A DNA stretch of 64,000 bases from Panorpa germanica (GCA_963678705.1 CAVMBN010000122.1:17041-81040), one strand, 5' to 3'. Shown: positions 52,411 through 64,000, counted from the stretch's first letter. Program-made: numbers and translations. The notes: generated from the sequence alone by a model not told the origin.

Positions 52411-54480
52411 GTATAACATACTAGTACAATTATAGATGCAAATTTAATTTTAAACATTTATGAATTGTTAGTGCTTTATTTTTATTGAGTTAAGTTGTTT
52501 TTGTTCGGGATATTTCGTTATATCTAAGTTTTGTTGGGAAATATTTAGGTCAGGATTAAGTAATATAAAGCCTCTATATTTATGACACGTGCGATAGATA
52601 TACTATATCCCCTATTCCCTGGTGTCGAATATTACATAGATATGATACCCCGAGAAAATCTCATCGTAAATAATCTAATAAATATAAGAAACACATTATG
52701 TCTCATATATCCACGAAGTTGGCTACTTCGTTTTACATTCGTATTATTTTACTTTTATCTTCGGTTCTTAAATACGGAAATGTGTATCCCTTTCCCTAGC
52801 ATTATCACAAGATTGACGTTATGTGTTTCTTAGAAATGTTATTAGACAGGAATATTTCGATTAGGAAATATCAGAATAAATTTAAACATTAGCGAATTAA
52901 AAATAAAGAGTTTGTAATAACTGTTTGAGCCACGGTTAGTTTGCCGCGGCTATGTTGTGTATATGCGAATTGTGCTGGTTGACAATACTTCGATATACCT
53001 TTGATGTATATAAAAATTGAGTCCACGTGAGTTTGTTGTTGATTGGCTTTATTTACTTAATGATCTGAATGCTGCTACAATTAAGAATGAATACAGCGGA
53101 GAAATAACAATGATGATTGAATGGTTATTGCATATGAACAACCGTTACGATGATTGTTGCTTTAGACTTAAACTAAGTAGCTCGTTATTAATTATAATTG
53201 TTGTATTGTGTAGTTTTAAATTTCTATATAAGTTAAGGTTGATTGTTAGGTTATAGGCGGGAGTTTTTTCTAATAGAAATGTATTATAATTATTTGTAAG
53301 TTCTTTTAAGGTTACTATTGCTGGATAACAATATAGTTATTTAATATTTCACTATACATTTATTAAACAAACAATAATTATTATGTAAAAACAGAAATTT
53401 GGAATTCGTATAAATTACCTTACAAGTTAATTTAACCAACACATAATCTATTAAGTTTATTAACAATTTAAACATAAGTCAATATTTAGTTTTTACAAGT
53501 TCAATAGATTAAATACGAATCTGCTTTGCATATGATTGTCAAAGGTATATTTAATATAAGTACCTCTTGTTAAAACATGAGACAGAATCTCCTTTGACCG
53601 TGAGAAAGTTCGAGGTTAACTTTTACGTTATGACATCTGGAAAATGTTGGTCAGAAGGACTAGTCAGCAGAGTACTGTGTCTTTGGGAATGTTGATACTA
53701 AATAATTCTCTCATATGCGATAACTTGTATTATTTATCTTAAATACTAGAAAATAACATAAGTGATTTAGGTACTTAACAACCAGACGTAATACACGTCT
53801 GTTGTATTAATGTGTAAATATTTATATGAAAATCATAGTTCTTGAGCTGCAGACATGTTTAGGATAAACAAACTTCTGGTTATTTTTAAATTCTTTTGCA
53901 TTTGTTATATGCTTCTAATTTTAAAACATTTTTATTTATTAGTTTCAAATGCAGATATGATTATATACACTGGTGTAGTAAAGTGTGTTTAAAAATAATG
54001 ATAGCAGCACTATTGTCTGTTTGAAAAGGTAATGGGGTATCTACGAAGCTATAATTCTGTAAAATAAACTAACGCCACCGTTTACATATTTGGTACTAAT
54101 GTTTATGTTACATGAAGTATTGAGCGAAGAGCATGGATAGAGTATGGAGGATATTAGTACTTTTCAATTATAATTTAGTATTTTGAAGTGTTGCTTATTT
54201 ATTTATTAGGTAATAAACAAATATTACAAATTTTGTGATAAAAATAGTTCGCAAGTGAAATATTAGTAAAATGTGTTTAAAAGGAATAATAAATTTTGAT
54301 AGGTAATTTTAACTGCTATTTTGTTTAACTAATTGTATCTCTCCTTATTACGGGAACAGTTTGATAAGTCGGTGATGCTTTTAATTTCCCGAGCAGCTCT
54401 TGTCAACTGTTATCTATTAATAAATATTTTGAGCAATAATAAATTGGGATAATTAATTTTGAGCAAGCTACAACATTTAG
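52409..54480. other. Gene-free AT-rich stretch
   Basis: Short open frames at 52582-52833 and 53017-53256 have no recognisable features beyond hydrophobic AT-driven composition. No repeat identified. Confidence 0.4.
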
Positions 54481-54554
54481 TTTGTGTTTGACAGCCATTG
54501 AAAGCAGACAACCAGCCATTGAAAGCAGCTATCTGCACAATGGACAATCATTGT

Positions 54555-54790
54555 GGCAAAAATTCATAAATTGAGCAACAAACTGCTTATCTAGCATATG
54601 CTAACAGATTTAACCCCTGCGACTATTTCCTGTTTTCGAACCTGAAAAAATGGCTGTGCGGTAAGAGATTTGCGTCTAACAAAGAGGTCATCACAAACGC
54701 CTATTTTAAGGAACTTAAGAAAAACTATTATTTGGAATACATAAAAAAAATAAATGAAAAAACGCTATACTAAATGTATCGAACTTAAAG
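54555..54790 (+). pseudogene. Mariner transposase C-terminal fragment
   Basis: PCDYFLFSNLKKWLCGKRFA (about 54615-54675) carries the third catalytic-region DYxLFxxLKK motif with the final Asp of DD34D transposases, followed by NKEVITNAYFKELKKNYYLE and a decayed tail. It ends in an A-rich then T-rich stretch at about 54790. It differs from the deleted mariner at 32575-33273, so more than one family is present. Confidence 0.75.
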
Positions 54791-55269
54791 GAAACTATGT
54801 TAATAAATTTTTTTTTTTTATAATCCCATATAAAAATAATCATAGAATTATCAAACTACCCTATCCCTGGTTTATTTGTTGCAATATGTGATAACACTTC
54901 TCTCAATAAATCTGTTGGATTTCGTTTTTATGTCATTTATTTATCATTTTCATTTTCATTTATTTTTATATTTTTGAAATGTTATTGAGTGACGTGTTAT
55001 TTAATAAAATAATTGTAACATTTAAAAAGGTTTCAACTACAAGCACTAATTATCTGAAGTCACTTGTACTATTTAAATCGACTGTAGAATATTAAAATAT
55101 ACTACTGAATAGTTTTTCAACATGAACTCCAACAACATGACACTTTTGACATTTAGTTTTTTGACATATCAGTAGTAGATGCCTTGAGTATTGTTACAAT
55201 GAATTTAATTTTGTTCAATAATCGCATTAAAATGATAAAAATCTACTATGTAAAAGTGTTTAACCGGGT

Positions 55270-55995
55270 CGTTCAAGTCAAAACATCGCAGCCGTGACAA
55301 GATGCAACAAAAATTGAAGCCGACCAATCATTCACACCGCCGTAGATTCGCTCAATTCATTCAAGAATAACCCGCTGGTTTATTCAGACGAAGCCCATTT
55401 CCATTTGCCTGGATACGCAACAAGCAAAATTGCCGCATTTGAGCTTCTGAAAATTAAAGAGAGATTATTGACAAGCCTTTGCATGTGGTCTTGAGGCGTT
55501 AATGGGGCTGGTTTCTTTTCGAAGATGCGGCTGGAAATGCGGTTACGGTCAATAGATTACGCTATCGAGAGATGTTAACAACTAAATTTTGGATTACTAT
55601 TGATGATATGGATATCACTGACATGTGGTTTCAACAGGATGGTGCCACAAGTAACACATCCAATTAGTTTATTGGAAACCAAATTTCCCGATCGCATAAT
55701 TTTGCGAAATTCAGCTGTTAAGTGGCCGGTTCGATCAAGTGATTTAACATCACTGGATATTTTTTTGTCAGGTTGTATAAAAGACATAATCCATACGGGG
55801 CCATTTGAATCGATTGCAGCCCTTAAACTTAAAATCAGTGACGCGATTAAGCAAATAGACTGGCCATTTTGCCAAAAAGTGATTAAAAGTTTTGATAAAA
55901 GTATCGACACCTGTCATCGTGGTCTTGGTCGGCATTTGTCCGGTATCATTTTTTTTCATAATTGCCAAACCTTACGCTTTCTACTACAATAAAGA
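55270..55995 (+). pseudogene. Mariner-like transposase catalytic domain, decayed
   Basis: In order on the plus strand: a first Asp region (SDEAHFHLP-type at about 55385), NKQNCRI at about 55420, FFEDAAGNAVTVN at about 55520, FWITIDDMDITDMWFQQDGA at about 55585-55645 (second catalytic Asp, WFQQDGA box), then LETKFPDRIILRNSAVKWPV, RSSDLTSLDIFLSGCIKD (final Asp region) and KVIKSFDKSIDTC. Stops or shifts occur near 55370, 55660 and elsewhere. This WFQQDGATSNT / LDxFLxGxxKD type is common in insect genomes. The N-terminal DNA-binding part is not seen. Confidence 0.85.
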
Positions 55996-56394
55996 TTTGA
56001 ACCATTTTCATATAAATTCTCTATTATATTTTATTTTAAAATACAAAGATCAAAGTGCAATGTTTTTTAAGGAGCAGGCGGGTACATTATTTATATTAAG
56101 TATTTCTTTATCAATAGAACCACAACGCATATTATTATAATTTGTTTAGGTCATCAAACTGGCGCTATAGTATTTACATTAACTTTTAAAAGAAATATTA
56201 ATTAACTAAGCCTATGTTTACGTAGAGTTTCAAATAATGTTTATATTAGAACCAAATATCAGAGCTCGAAAAAGTGTCGACGAAGCGATATTTGGATTTA
56301 AGATAAACATAGCTAGAGTTCAAATGAGATCATATTGTTAAACAAATACATTTTAAAACTATATAGACCTAGAAAGAAGGGGATTCTTAGTCAG
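55996..56394. other. Gene-free stretch
   Basis: No supported feature. Confidence 0.4.
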
Positions 56395-56565
56395 TCGCGC
56401 TTCGGAAGTTGAAAGACCACGTCACTATGACGCTTTGCTTACGACACAATCAGTCACTCGGTTTTAGTCAGTCAGGCAGTCGGCCCCAGTAGTTGAAAGA
56501 TTACGTACTATGACGTTTTGATTAAGAAATAGTCAATCAGTCGCCCCGATATACAAGACGTAAAG
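56395..56565. repeat. Imperfect tandem duplication, possible LTR leader
   Basis: GTTGAAAGACCACGTCACTA at about 56408 and GTTGAAAGATTACGTACTAT at about 56492 start two diverged units of about 85 bp that also share CAGTCAGTC / CAGTCGGCC blocks. Downstream AATAAAGAATAATAAG and an abrupt end at GGTCACGTCGCG (56701-56712) look like an LTR polyadenylation region. A solo LTR is possible, but no second copy or TSD was found. Confidence 0.45.
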
Positions 56566-56712
56566 TTACTAAAGGATTTTTAAAGAGAATTGTCAATTAC
56601 CGAATATATCAAAGAAATGTATTAAATAGTTGAATGTTCAATAAAGAATAATAAGTGTTAATGTATACATTGTTTTAATTTTAAAGTCCTTAAAATTTTC
56701 GGTCACGTCGCG

Positions 56713-57420
56713 TTAAGATAAAGTGATAGTTGTTGCAGAGATAGCAGAGCTTGCAGAGCACAAAAAATAAGTAAACCTAATATATATTGATATTATTATT
56801 AGATGAATTAATAAGTCCTGATAGTATATTAAACATCCACAATAAGCTTGGTCATCCGACTCAAGGTGAAACAGTTTATTATAAAGGACCCTTCGCAAGA
56901 GAGGATTGTATATTCGTTCTCTTAAAATAAAGTAACTGCCATAGGGATAGGTTTACATAAAAGTGATTCATTGCTCACATCGTTTTATATACTAGATATC
57001 CTAGATAAACTAGATCGTTTTTCTTAACTTAAAGATTAACCTTATTCCCAATAACGTTTGGTTTTATCCAGATACTATACCGGATATGATATGCGAGGAT
57101 AATAGCTGTTTTTTTTATGGTATTTTATGTTTCCTTAAAATAGATTTTCAATTAACAGAACTTTTTAAAAATCTTAGTACTCTCACATAAAGAATATTAT
57201 TAATAATACGAATATTATAAAAACTTATAACTAATAGGTTATTATTAAATAATTATTTCACATAAATAAATATTGTTAGGTTAAGATAAGTTATTCAAAT
57301 AAATCTAATTTTATCTTATTCTAAGTATTTTAAATCACAACCAATATTACAAGTAAAATTAAGTCAATCTGATTATATTATACTGATTCTAACCTAACAT
57401 TGCTCTTCTTGTTGTTAAAT
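56713..57420. other. Gene-free AT-rich stretch
   Basis: No supported feature. Confidence 0.4.
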
Positions 57421-57984
57421 ATTAACGTCCTTTACTAATGTAATGGAGCTTTACATTTAACTCTGCAGTGGAGCCATCAGAAAACCCATCCCCCTAAAGG
57501 GGCTTCGTCAGATGTTTTCATCGACAGAAAATCTGTTCCTATATTCAACATATCGGCAACCACTGCTCGTCTAGGACGAGGTTTGCTGGGATTATAGGCA
57601 TTTTGCTGTCTTTAGCTGCAGTACCTGAAGACTGATCGTCTCCTAACTGTTTCGGTCAAGCGGGAATAAAATGGCGAGAGCTTGTAGGTGTAGTGATATA
57701 GTAAGATGGATGAATGAATAGTGGGTGATAGTGTGACAATATAATTGACGATAAAAGGGGGTGGTGAAGTGAAAGTGAGTGAGGGGGTCAGTGCAGTGGA
57801 TGTGTGGGATAGAGTTAGGTATGATGGTAATGTATTGTGTGAAATAATATGGGATTAGATGGGAGAGTATAAGAGAGGTTGTGGATTGGGGTAACAAGGT
57901 AAATAATGATAAACGAGATTGTGTAAGGATAAAAATAGGAAGTGGAAAATAAATAGGAAAAGCAAATAATAATCAGCTTGGGTT

Positions 57985-58684
57985 ATGGGGCGTTGGCCTC
58001 TTCCGCCTTCTCAGCGGTGGTGGTGATTTGCTGGATCTTAAATCTAGTGAGATTCGGGTCGTTGCTGTCGTATCTCCCAAGCTGGTTAACGAGAGGGTTG
58101 GTGCTGCTCCGATTTGTGTTGTAGAAGGAGAGAGCTCGCTGATACGTTACTTTCGTTAGGGTGGAGATGTTTAATTTTTTTCTGATGCATGTGTTCCTGA
58201 CGTACCAACCAGCGTTGGAGATAAAACGAAGAATCCTATTTTGGGTCTGTTCTAAGCTCTTACAGTAAAGGGAGTGGCCGCAAATTATGCAATCAAATAG
58301 AAGTAATTAGCGAATGTATAATTTGTAAATAATCAATTTGTTAGAAAGTGTGAGTCTTGAGTTGGGATGAAGTAGTGGTCTGAGAATGGCTATTCTCTGG
58401 TTGGCTTTGGTTTTTTTTTTAGTGATTTCTTTATAGAAGTTGAGAGTGGGGGTGAGGGTAGTGTAAAGGTAGAAAACTTCTTTCTACCATTCGCAGATAT
58501 GTCCTGATATATTAATTTTTCTTAGAGTGAGTTTTCTTCTGCTAATGAATAAAATGATTGATTGATTTAAGGTTGATTTTGATTCTCCATTTTCGGCAGA
58601 AAGACGAAATGGAATTGAGGGAGTTTTGGAGGTAAGTGACGACAAGTTCCGGTTCTTTGGATCGAGATAGGTAGCATTGGTCAT
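57985..58684 (-). pseudogene. Jockey-like ORF2 C-terminal region
   Basis: Frame 58684-58484 (ATYLDPKNRNLSSLTSKTPS) precedes KLTLRKINISGHICEW, the stretch after the RT palm. Beyond several stops, LYIRPLLL-like sequence, QTQNRILRFISNAGWYVRNT and CIRKKLNISTL (58260-58150) are the conserved end of jockey ORF2, with the NAxWYVRN motif. The frame ends near 57985. Confidence 0.8.
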
Positions 58685-58810
58685 CAGCAGAGATGGTGCG
58701 GAGAGTAGTGAGACTTAATTGGGGGAAGTCGGAAAGGAAGATGTTGGAAAGGGTCGGGGAGAGGGCTGTGGGACACCGGCCGGAATGTTGTAAGGGAAAG
58801 AAAGATCTTT

Positions 58811-59215
58811 TTAGATGAAAACTGAGAAGGATCTGTTAGAAAGAAAGGAGTTTATTAAAAGTATGAAGCATGGTGGGAATTTAAGTAAGGACATTTTATA
58901 ATGGAGGCCATTTTGCCGGACGGAGTCAAAGGCGCTCTGAATGTCAAAAAAGGCGCCAGCACAATGCTCTGCCCTATTAAGGGCTTGATATATGGTTTCG
59001 ACCACACGGAGGGTGGAATGTGTGGTACTATGGTTGGGACGAAAACCAAATTGGTCATTGGATAGGATGTTATGGTTAGAGAGGAAGGTTGTAAGTCGGT
59101 CGTACACTACTTTTTCTAAGATCTTGGACATGGATGGGGCGGTAGCTGGAGGGGAGTTTGGGATCTTTTAGCTTTTTCCTGATGGGCATGATATAGGCAT
59201 GCTTCCAGGGCGTGG
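58811..59215 (-). pseudogene. Jockey-like reverse transcriptase, N-terminal part
   Basis: PWKHAYIMPIRKKLKDP at about 59205-59155 is the RT finger block. After a shift, the frame 59131-58811 has SKILEKVVYDRLTTFLSNHN, DQFGFRPNHSTTHSTLRVVE and AGAFFDIQSAFDSVRQNGL with motif A, where the catalytic Asp is present. The YADD box should follow, but sequence at 58800-58690 is too decayed to recognise it. Confidence 0.88.
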
Positions 59216-59587
59216 GAAAGTGTCGAAAAAAGGAGCATTTATTTAAAATGTTTGGGCTTGGCTGTCTATATTTTATACAATTAGGTAAATAAATTTGCTA
59301 ATGTTTCGTTTAATAAAACCATTGATAATTATTTAACTTTATTTGACATATACGATTGTGAAAAATGAACATACTTTTATAAACTATAAAAAAGGAATCA
59401 AATTAATGAAACAAAAATGATTCAAGTGATGCGATTTACAAAAATGATAAGGTGACTTAGATAATAAAATAACTTAATAATAAAAGAAATTTATAATTAT
59501 TTAATTAAAGATAAATATTTAGTTGTTTCTTTAACAAGGAGAGTGAGTGATTTACGGTCTTTTGGGAATTTGAAAGTGATACATAAA

Positions 59588-59863
59588 TCACCCGGATTTA
59601 TTGTTGGCGAAGTCAAAGATTATGGGGCGGATGGTGAAGCTGGTTATGCGTTTTAAGAGGGTAGGATTTTTGGAATCAAGAAGTTTGTTGGAAAGAATGG
59701 TAGTTGAAGGATTTTTAAAGGTGGTGGAAAACAAGGAGTTAACAATGTGGGTGGTGGTGGAACTGGCAATATCTACGTGGTTGAGGAAGGTGGTGGAGAG
59801 GTGCCTAACTTTTTCAATAATTTTTGTTATGTTACAATTCATGATGGTAACGGAACGTCTCAC
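59588..59863 (-). pseudogene. Unassigned open frame upstream of the jockey-like RT
   Basis: 91-residue frame, Thr/Ser/Asn rich, with no motif I can name. By position it lies between the 5' end and RT of the LINE and may be an ORF1 or endonuclease remnant. Confidence 0.3.
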
Positions 59864-60050
59864 GTTTCGACAGGGCTACTCGCTGGTAGCCTCCTGGGTG
59901 AGCGGTATCAAGCCGAGCGGTATAAAGGGGACTGACTCGCGAGTTTTCGCTGAGACAGGCAGCGAAGGCGAGTCGTGTGGTTTACGCCGAGTAGTGATAG
60001 TGCAAAAAAAACATGGAGAATTAGTTTTGGATAATTTATAATAATATACG

Positions 60051-60441
60051 TGGATTACAAATCAATGGTTAATTATAATGTTTAATGGGTAAGGAAAAGT
60101 ATTTTTTCCGAACTTTAATTGTTCGCGATGTTGTAAGTCGGATCGACAATATTAGTCATATTTTTTTGTAAATATGGAATTCATTGTTTGTGCGCGTCAT
60201 TGCGCGGCATGCAGTTTGTGAATGGCCGCCATTTTGTATAACTTGTTAATTCCGTTTAAGATATAAAAATATAATATAAAAGTGAAGTGAATTATATTGT
60301 GTGTATAATTATAACCCCCTTAATATTACGAAAATATATTTCGTGTGCATCTGGTTATATTTTTAGGGCACCAGGAGGTCAGGGTTAAGATGCAAATAAT
60401 TATATTGATTATCAATCAGATCCATCCGATACTGTACCAGT
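60051..60441. other. Gene-free flank of the R1-like LINE
   Basis: No coding feature. It contains a GCGCG-rich patch at 60196-60212 and GGCCGCCATTTTG at 60223, which resemble promoter-proximal DNA, but nothing downstream supports a host gene. Confidence 0.3.
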
Positions 60442-62828
60442 AGATCATGCCTAGCTAAGCCACTTTTAATAAAAGAGCTGCAGGAGGAAATCGTAGACCT
60501 GTGTACTGGTGGAACGATAACATCGCCCAGTTAAGAAAGCAATGTTTGAGGTCAAGAAGATTGTTAACTCGAGGAAATAAGAGCAAAGAAGTCACAGAAG
60601 AAAGTAGAGAAAGACTCAGAAATAATTACAATGGAAAAAGGAAACTCCTCCGAAATGCAATAATAGGATAAAAACAAGAAGCCTGGGAAAAAACCTGCCA
60701 AGAAGTTGACCAAGATATTTTTGGCATGGGATATAAAATGGTGTGTAAAAAGCTCAACATGATACCTCGAATTAAGTTAAGTAGCGATAAGCTAATGAAA
60801 ACTGTCGAGGAGCTGTTTTCAACACGAGCGACACACAAATGGCCATACATAGCCATAGAGGAAAAGTGTATACCCTATTTTACTGAAGCAGAACTCCTGG
60901 AAGCGACAAAAAGAATTAAAAATGGAAAGTCACCAGGTCCGGACCAAATTCCATCTGAAATCGTCAAAGCGGCAATTAGGGAATTCCCGAGAGAGTTCCT
61001 CGAAATAATAAATAGCCAACTAAAAAGTGGAGTATTTCCAAAAATGTGGAAAATAGCCAAATTAGTCCTAATTCAGAAGCCTAAAAAAGAAGGAGACCTG
61101 GAGGCTAAATATAGACCAATATGTCTTCTGGACGTCATGGGAAAAGTTCTCGAGCAGCTGGTAGCAGTCAGGTTAACAGGGGAAGTTGAACCAAAACTCT
61201 CAAAAAACCAATATGGTTTCAGAAAGAAAAGGTCAACAATTGATGCTATGATCCACATCAAGAGATCGGTAGAGAATATAAAACTCAAGGCGCACCGGAA
61301 CAGGAAATATGGAGTGTTAGTAACGCTAGACATCAAGAATGCCTTTAATTCAGCACCTTGGGATAGAATCATGAAAGCGCTGAAAGAATTTGAACTTAGT
61401 GAGTACCTGACGAGAATTATAAGCAGCTATCTAGAGGACCGCTGGATAGAAGTCGAGGGGAATTTAATAAGTGTAACATGCGGAGTACCACAGGGATCGG
61501 TATTAGGGCCTCTCTTATGGAACATTCTGTACGACGAGGTGCTAAAAACTGAGCTACCAGAAGGCGCATCAGTCATTGGATTCGCGGATGACACAGTACT
61601 TATTGTTGAAGCTAAAACTGAGAAAACACTAAAGGCACACGCTAACACGGCGCTTAACAGGATTGAACAGATGCTAGAGAGAAAGCAACTACAGCTCGCT
61701 CCTAAAAAAACGGAGGCAATCGTACTTTATGGTGGAAGAAAACTGAAGGAAATACCCTTGGAGGTAGGCACAATGAAAATTAAATCCAAAGAACACTTAA
61801 AGTACCTGGGGCTCTATATTGGAAGGAATGCAGACATGAAGCAACATGTTATACAAGCGGCCAAGAAATCCGAAGAAAAACTTATGACGCTAAGTAGACT
61901 AATGCCAAATCTGAAGGGACCGAAGGCAAGTTAGAGAAGAGTGTTAGCGTCGGTGGTTTACTCAATAATGCTGTATGCTGCACCGATATGGGAAGAAGCT
62001 GTAAAACTCAAAAAATATAGAAATATGTTATTGAGTGTGCAACGTAGAATGGCAATACGACTGAGTAGTGCTTATCGCACAATCTCGGCAGAAGCTGTCC
62101 AGGTGATAAGCGGAATAGTACCTCTGGCACTACTGGTGGAAGAGCGGAAAAGGGTCTATATGGAAAAAGAAGAAAAACACCAGGAAGTAAGGAAAGAAGT
62201 TTTAAAAAAGTGGCAATGCGAGTGGGAGAAAGAGACCGGTAAAGCGGTGTGGACTAAAAGGCTAATACGGAAGATCAGTACTTGGAAAAATCGAAAATAC
62301 GGGGAAATTGATTATTTTATAACACAATTTCTCGGAGGACATGGATGCTTTGGGAGTTACTTGAAGAGATTCAAAAAGGGAGAGTCCGACAAATGTTGGT
62401 ACTGTGAACATGTCGATACACCAGAACATACGTTCTTCTATTGTGGCCGATGGACGATGGAAAGGGAAGAAGTACGGACGATAACGGGAACCACACTGAC
62501 CGTAGATAATATTGTTAATATTATGGTGGAGAAGGAAGAGTATTGGAGTGCGGTTCGAGTCTTCGTCACGAAAATTCTCAAAACCAAGGAACTGGACGTC
62601 AACACAACATCGTAACCGGAACTCGGGTATCAAGATCCAGTCTGAAGGAATGCAATTGCGGTACCAGATTGTGGTCTAGATGAAAAGAGAGGGAGTTTTA
62701 GTTGGTAGGCGCTCTTCCAGCGAGGGTGAATCCAACACGTCCCGAGGGGCTGTCAGGCGACAGTCTTATAGAAGATTTCTCCTCCTCACCACAAAAAAAA
62801 AAAAAAAAAAAAAGATCATGCCTAGCTA
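60442..62828 (+). mobile_element. R1-like LINE, 5'-truncated, with 16-bp TSD and long poly(A)
   Basis: Perfect TSD AGATCATGCCTAGCTA at 60442-60457 and 62813-62828 flanks 60458-62812. The insert begins inside ORF2, keeps RT and the C-terminal zinc region, has a short 3' untranslated part and ends in A21 or so (62792-62812). A long intact poly(A), perfect TSD and only two in-frame stops show it is one of the youngest insertions in the window. Confidence 0.95.
60470..62615 (+). pseudogene. R1-like ORF2: reverse transcriptase and C-terminal zinc domain, two stops
   Basis: One frame runs from 60474 to 62615 with only two stops, TAA near 60670 and TAG at 61932. Sense order: end of the endonuclease linker (RPVYWWNDNIAQLRKQC), RT with SPGPDQIPSEIV, YRPICLLDVMGKVLEQLV, NQYGFRKKRSTIDAMIHI, VTLDIKNAFNSAPWDRI (motif A), CGVPQGSVLGPLLWN (motif B), FADDTVLIVEA (catalytic box) and KYLGLYIGRN, then SVVYSIMLYAAPIWEEAVK and a CCHC-like C-terminus (CWYCEHVDTPEHTFFYC). 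These place it in the R1 clade. RT primes on nicked target DNA. The missing endonuclease and the stops make this copy inactive. Confidence 0.93.
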
Positions 62829-64000
62829 TGACATGGCAAAGTCGAGGACCATGTTGGTAGTACACTGTCGATACGCTTTGATACGATACAGAGGTTTCCC
62901 CTCAAAACCTGTGGATCGTACTTATAATTTAATTATTATCAATTATTTTTAAAATATATATTTATATAGCAATCTATCAAAATAATTCTTTAATGTTTAC
63001 AAGGTATCATTAATCTATTAAGTTAGATGAAATTGTATTAACACGGTGAGTTTTTGTTGTAGCTCATTTTACTTCCATTTCTGTGTTCTCACATTATTTA
63101 TATTAAAATACAATTTGATACTGATTAATTTTGATATTGATCTTATGATATATATGTGGGGGTGACAAATAATCCTATCCTTGTTGACGTTTCCAATTGT
63201 GGATCTACCTTACACCTTAGTGTGTGTTAGACAGATTACCAGCTGTGGTTTTAGCTGTTTTGATCTTATTTCAATCCTTAAGTTGAGCCTTCATTACAAT
63301 TTAGCTTATTACAAATAAAGTTAACACATAACTTTTGTTTAATAATAGTTCATTTAATTATTTCTCAAAGAAAAATAATTATATTACAAAAATGTTAATA
63401 TATCAAAATAGTTCACAATAATATTATCACTAGATTATATGCAATGCTTAGGTTTGAAGACCTTTCAATGATTGCATATCATCAAAGTAATGCGTAGTAT
63501 AAATAGTACATAGTTTTCATTCACAACGTTTATAATGATAAAAATAACCTAACATTTAACACTATACTTTTATGCACAAACTACACTATTTACGTCTAAA
63601 CAATAACTAATATTACACCTAGCAATATAGTTAAACTGATTATAATTCTCAATGCCATTAACAACTAGTTAACACAACATTATTCTGAATTTACCAATGA
63701 CGCCATACACACTGTGTAAATCTACGTATCAGCCATTTTAACAATCATTTTCAGCATTCAATAGTTAGCGAACGCTTGGTGGGTGACCTGTTCTCTTAGA
63801 CACTCGCTGTACATGCTGTAAGCGAACGGCTTAGAGGGGTCTACAAGTTGTTTCAAAGCAGCGCTAGTAACATTTAAATATATCTTAATATTAGCAAAGT
63901 TCCTAACCTATTTGACAGAGTTCTTTATAATTATTATTTCTTAAAAACTAATTATATCTAATCCTAAATTATATCCCACATATATATTGTTATTTAATAG
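62829..64000. other. Gene-free AT-rich end of the window
   Basis: No open frame with a recognisable product and no repeat shared with the rest of the window was seen. Confidence 0.4.

Larger units (their letters stand above)
57421..60050 (-). mobile_element. Second jockey-like LINE, decayed
   Basis: Minus-strand element: a GC-richer 5' part at 60050-59870, an unassigned ORF piece at 59863-59588, an AT-rich interruption at about 59540-59240, RT at 59215-58811, the ORF2 C-terminus at 58684-57985 and a long 3' untranslated part that is C/A-rich in sense orientation (57960-57640). Its RT differs from the jockey at 35.7-39.7 kb. No TSD was found. Confidence 0.75.

Noticed and set aside
57643-57897. 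84-aa minus-strand frame rich in His/Thr/Ile
   Set aside because: Produced by the C-rich, G-poor composition of the LINE 3' region rather than by coding constraint.
1-64000. CRISPR arrays, operons, phage genes or bacterial ribosome binding sites
   Set aside because: No regularly spaced direct repeats and no bacterial-type gene packing. The elements are all eukaryotic.
1-64000. tRNA or rRNA genes
   Set aside because: No cloverleaf with A and B boxes and no rRNA-like GC-rich conserved stretch was found by eye. A covariance-model scan would be decisive.

Overview
This is an AT-rich animal nuclear sequence, almost certainly from an insect. The evidence is the mix of mobile elements: errantivirus-type LTR retroviruses with env, a BEL/Pao element, Ty1/copia and Ty3/gypsy elements, jockey-like and R1-like non-LTR retrotransposons, mariner, Helitron and P-superfamily remnants. 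I found no CRISPR array, operon, rRNA or recognisable tRNA, and no intact conserved host gene. The only candidate host coding sequence is a short two-exon reading frame at 22.15-22.57 kb on the minus strand. The order of the insect cannot be decided from the sequence.

Layout. 0-6 kb: old unannotated DNA with a non-LTR RT fragment, a small TIR element and a short LINE 3' tail with a 15-bp target-site duplication (TSD). 6-19.5 kb: a short Helitron lies beside a decayed Ty3/gypsy element on the plus strand. Its 3' end is interrupted by a 7.4-kb errantivirus-type provirus on the minus strand (10614-18057) with two LTRs, a CTGG TSD, a Ser-tRNA-type primer site and decayed gag, pol and env. 19.5-24 kb: a LINE whose copy stops at an internal poly(A) inside its endonuclease, the two-exon reading frame, and a P-superfamily transposase remnant. 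24-35.5 kb: a Ty1/copia element on the minus strand, split by a 6.5-kb BEL/Pao element (24976-31490, TSD TAGTC) just before its RT catalytic box, and split again by a 699-bp deleted mariner whose DNA-binding half is still open. 35.5-41.3 kb: a second copy of the Ty3/gypsy element, split by a jockey-like LINE, which is itself split by a 975-bp DNA transposon carrying a 0.66-kb near-perfect palindrome. 42.3-44.2 kb: a Helitron deletion derivative with both termini, encoding only helicase. 44.9-51.8 kb: a second errantivirus-type provirus with an open gag and an env with a furin-like site, but without protease, RT or RNase H. 52-57 kb: mariner fragments and a 92-bp (AT)46 tract. 57.4-60 kb: a second jockey-like LINE on the minus strand. 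60.4-62.8 kb: a young, 5'-truncated R1-like LINE with a 16-bp TSD and a long poly(A).

The genes here do not work together as a pathway. They are layers of mobile-element insertion. The order of events can be read from the nesting, and several elements carry rearrangements (inverted duplications, in-frame deletions, a foldback core) that are the most interesting content. I do not see a clearly new biological system. The best candidates for something undescribed are the foldback-core transposon at 37.3-38.3 kb, the RT-less provirus at 44.9-51.8 kb and the two-exon reading frame at 22.2 kb.
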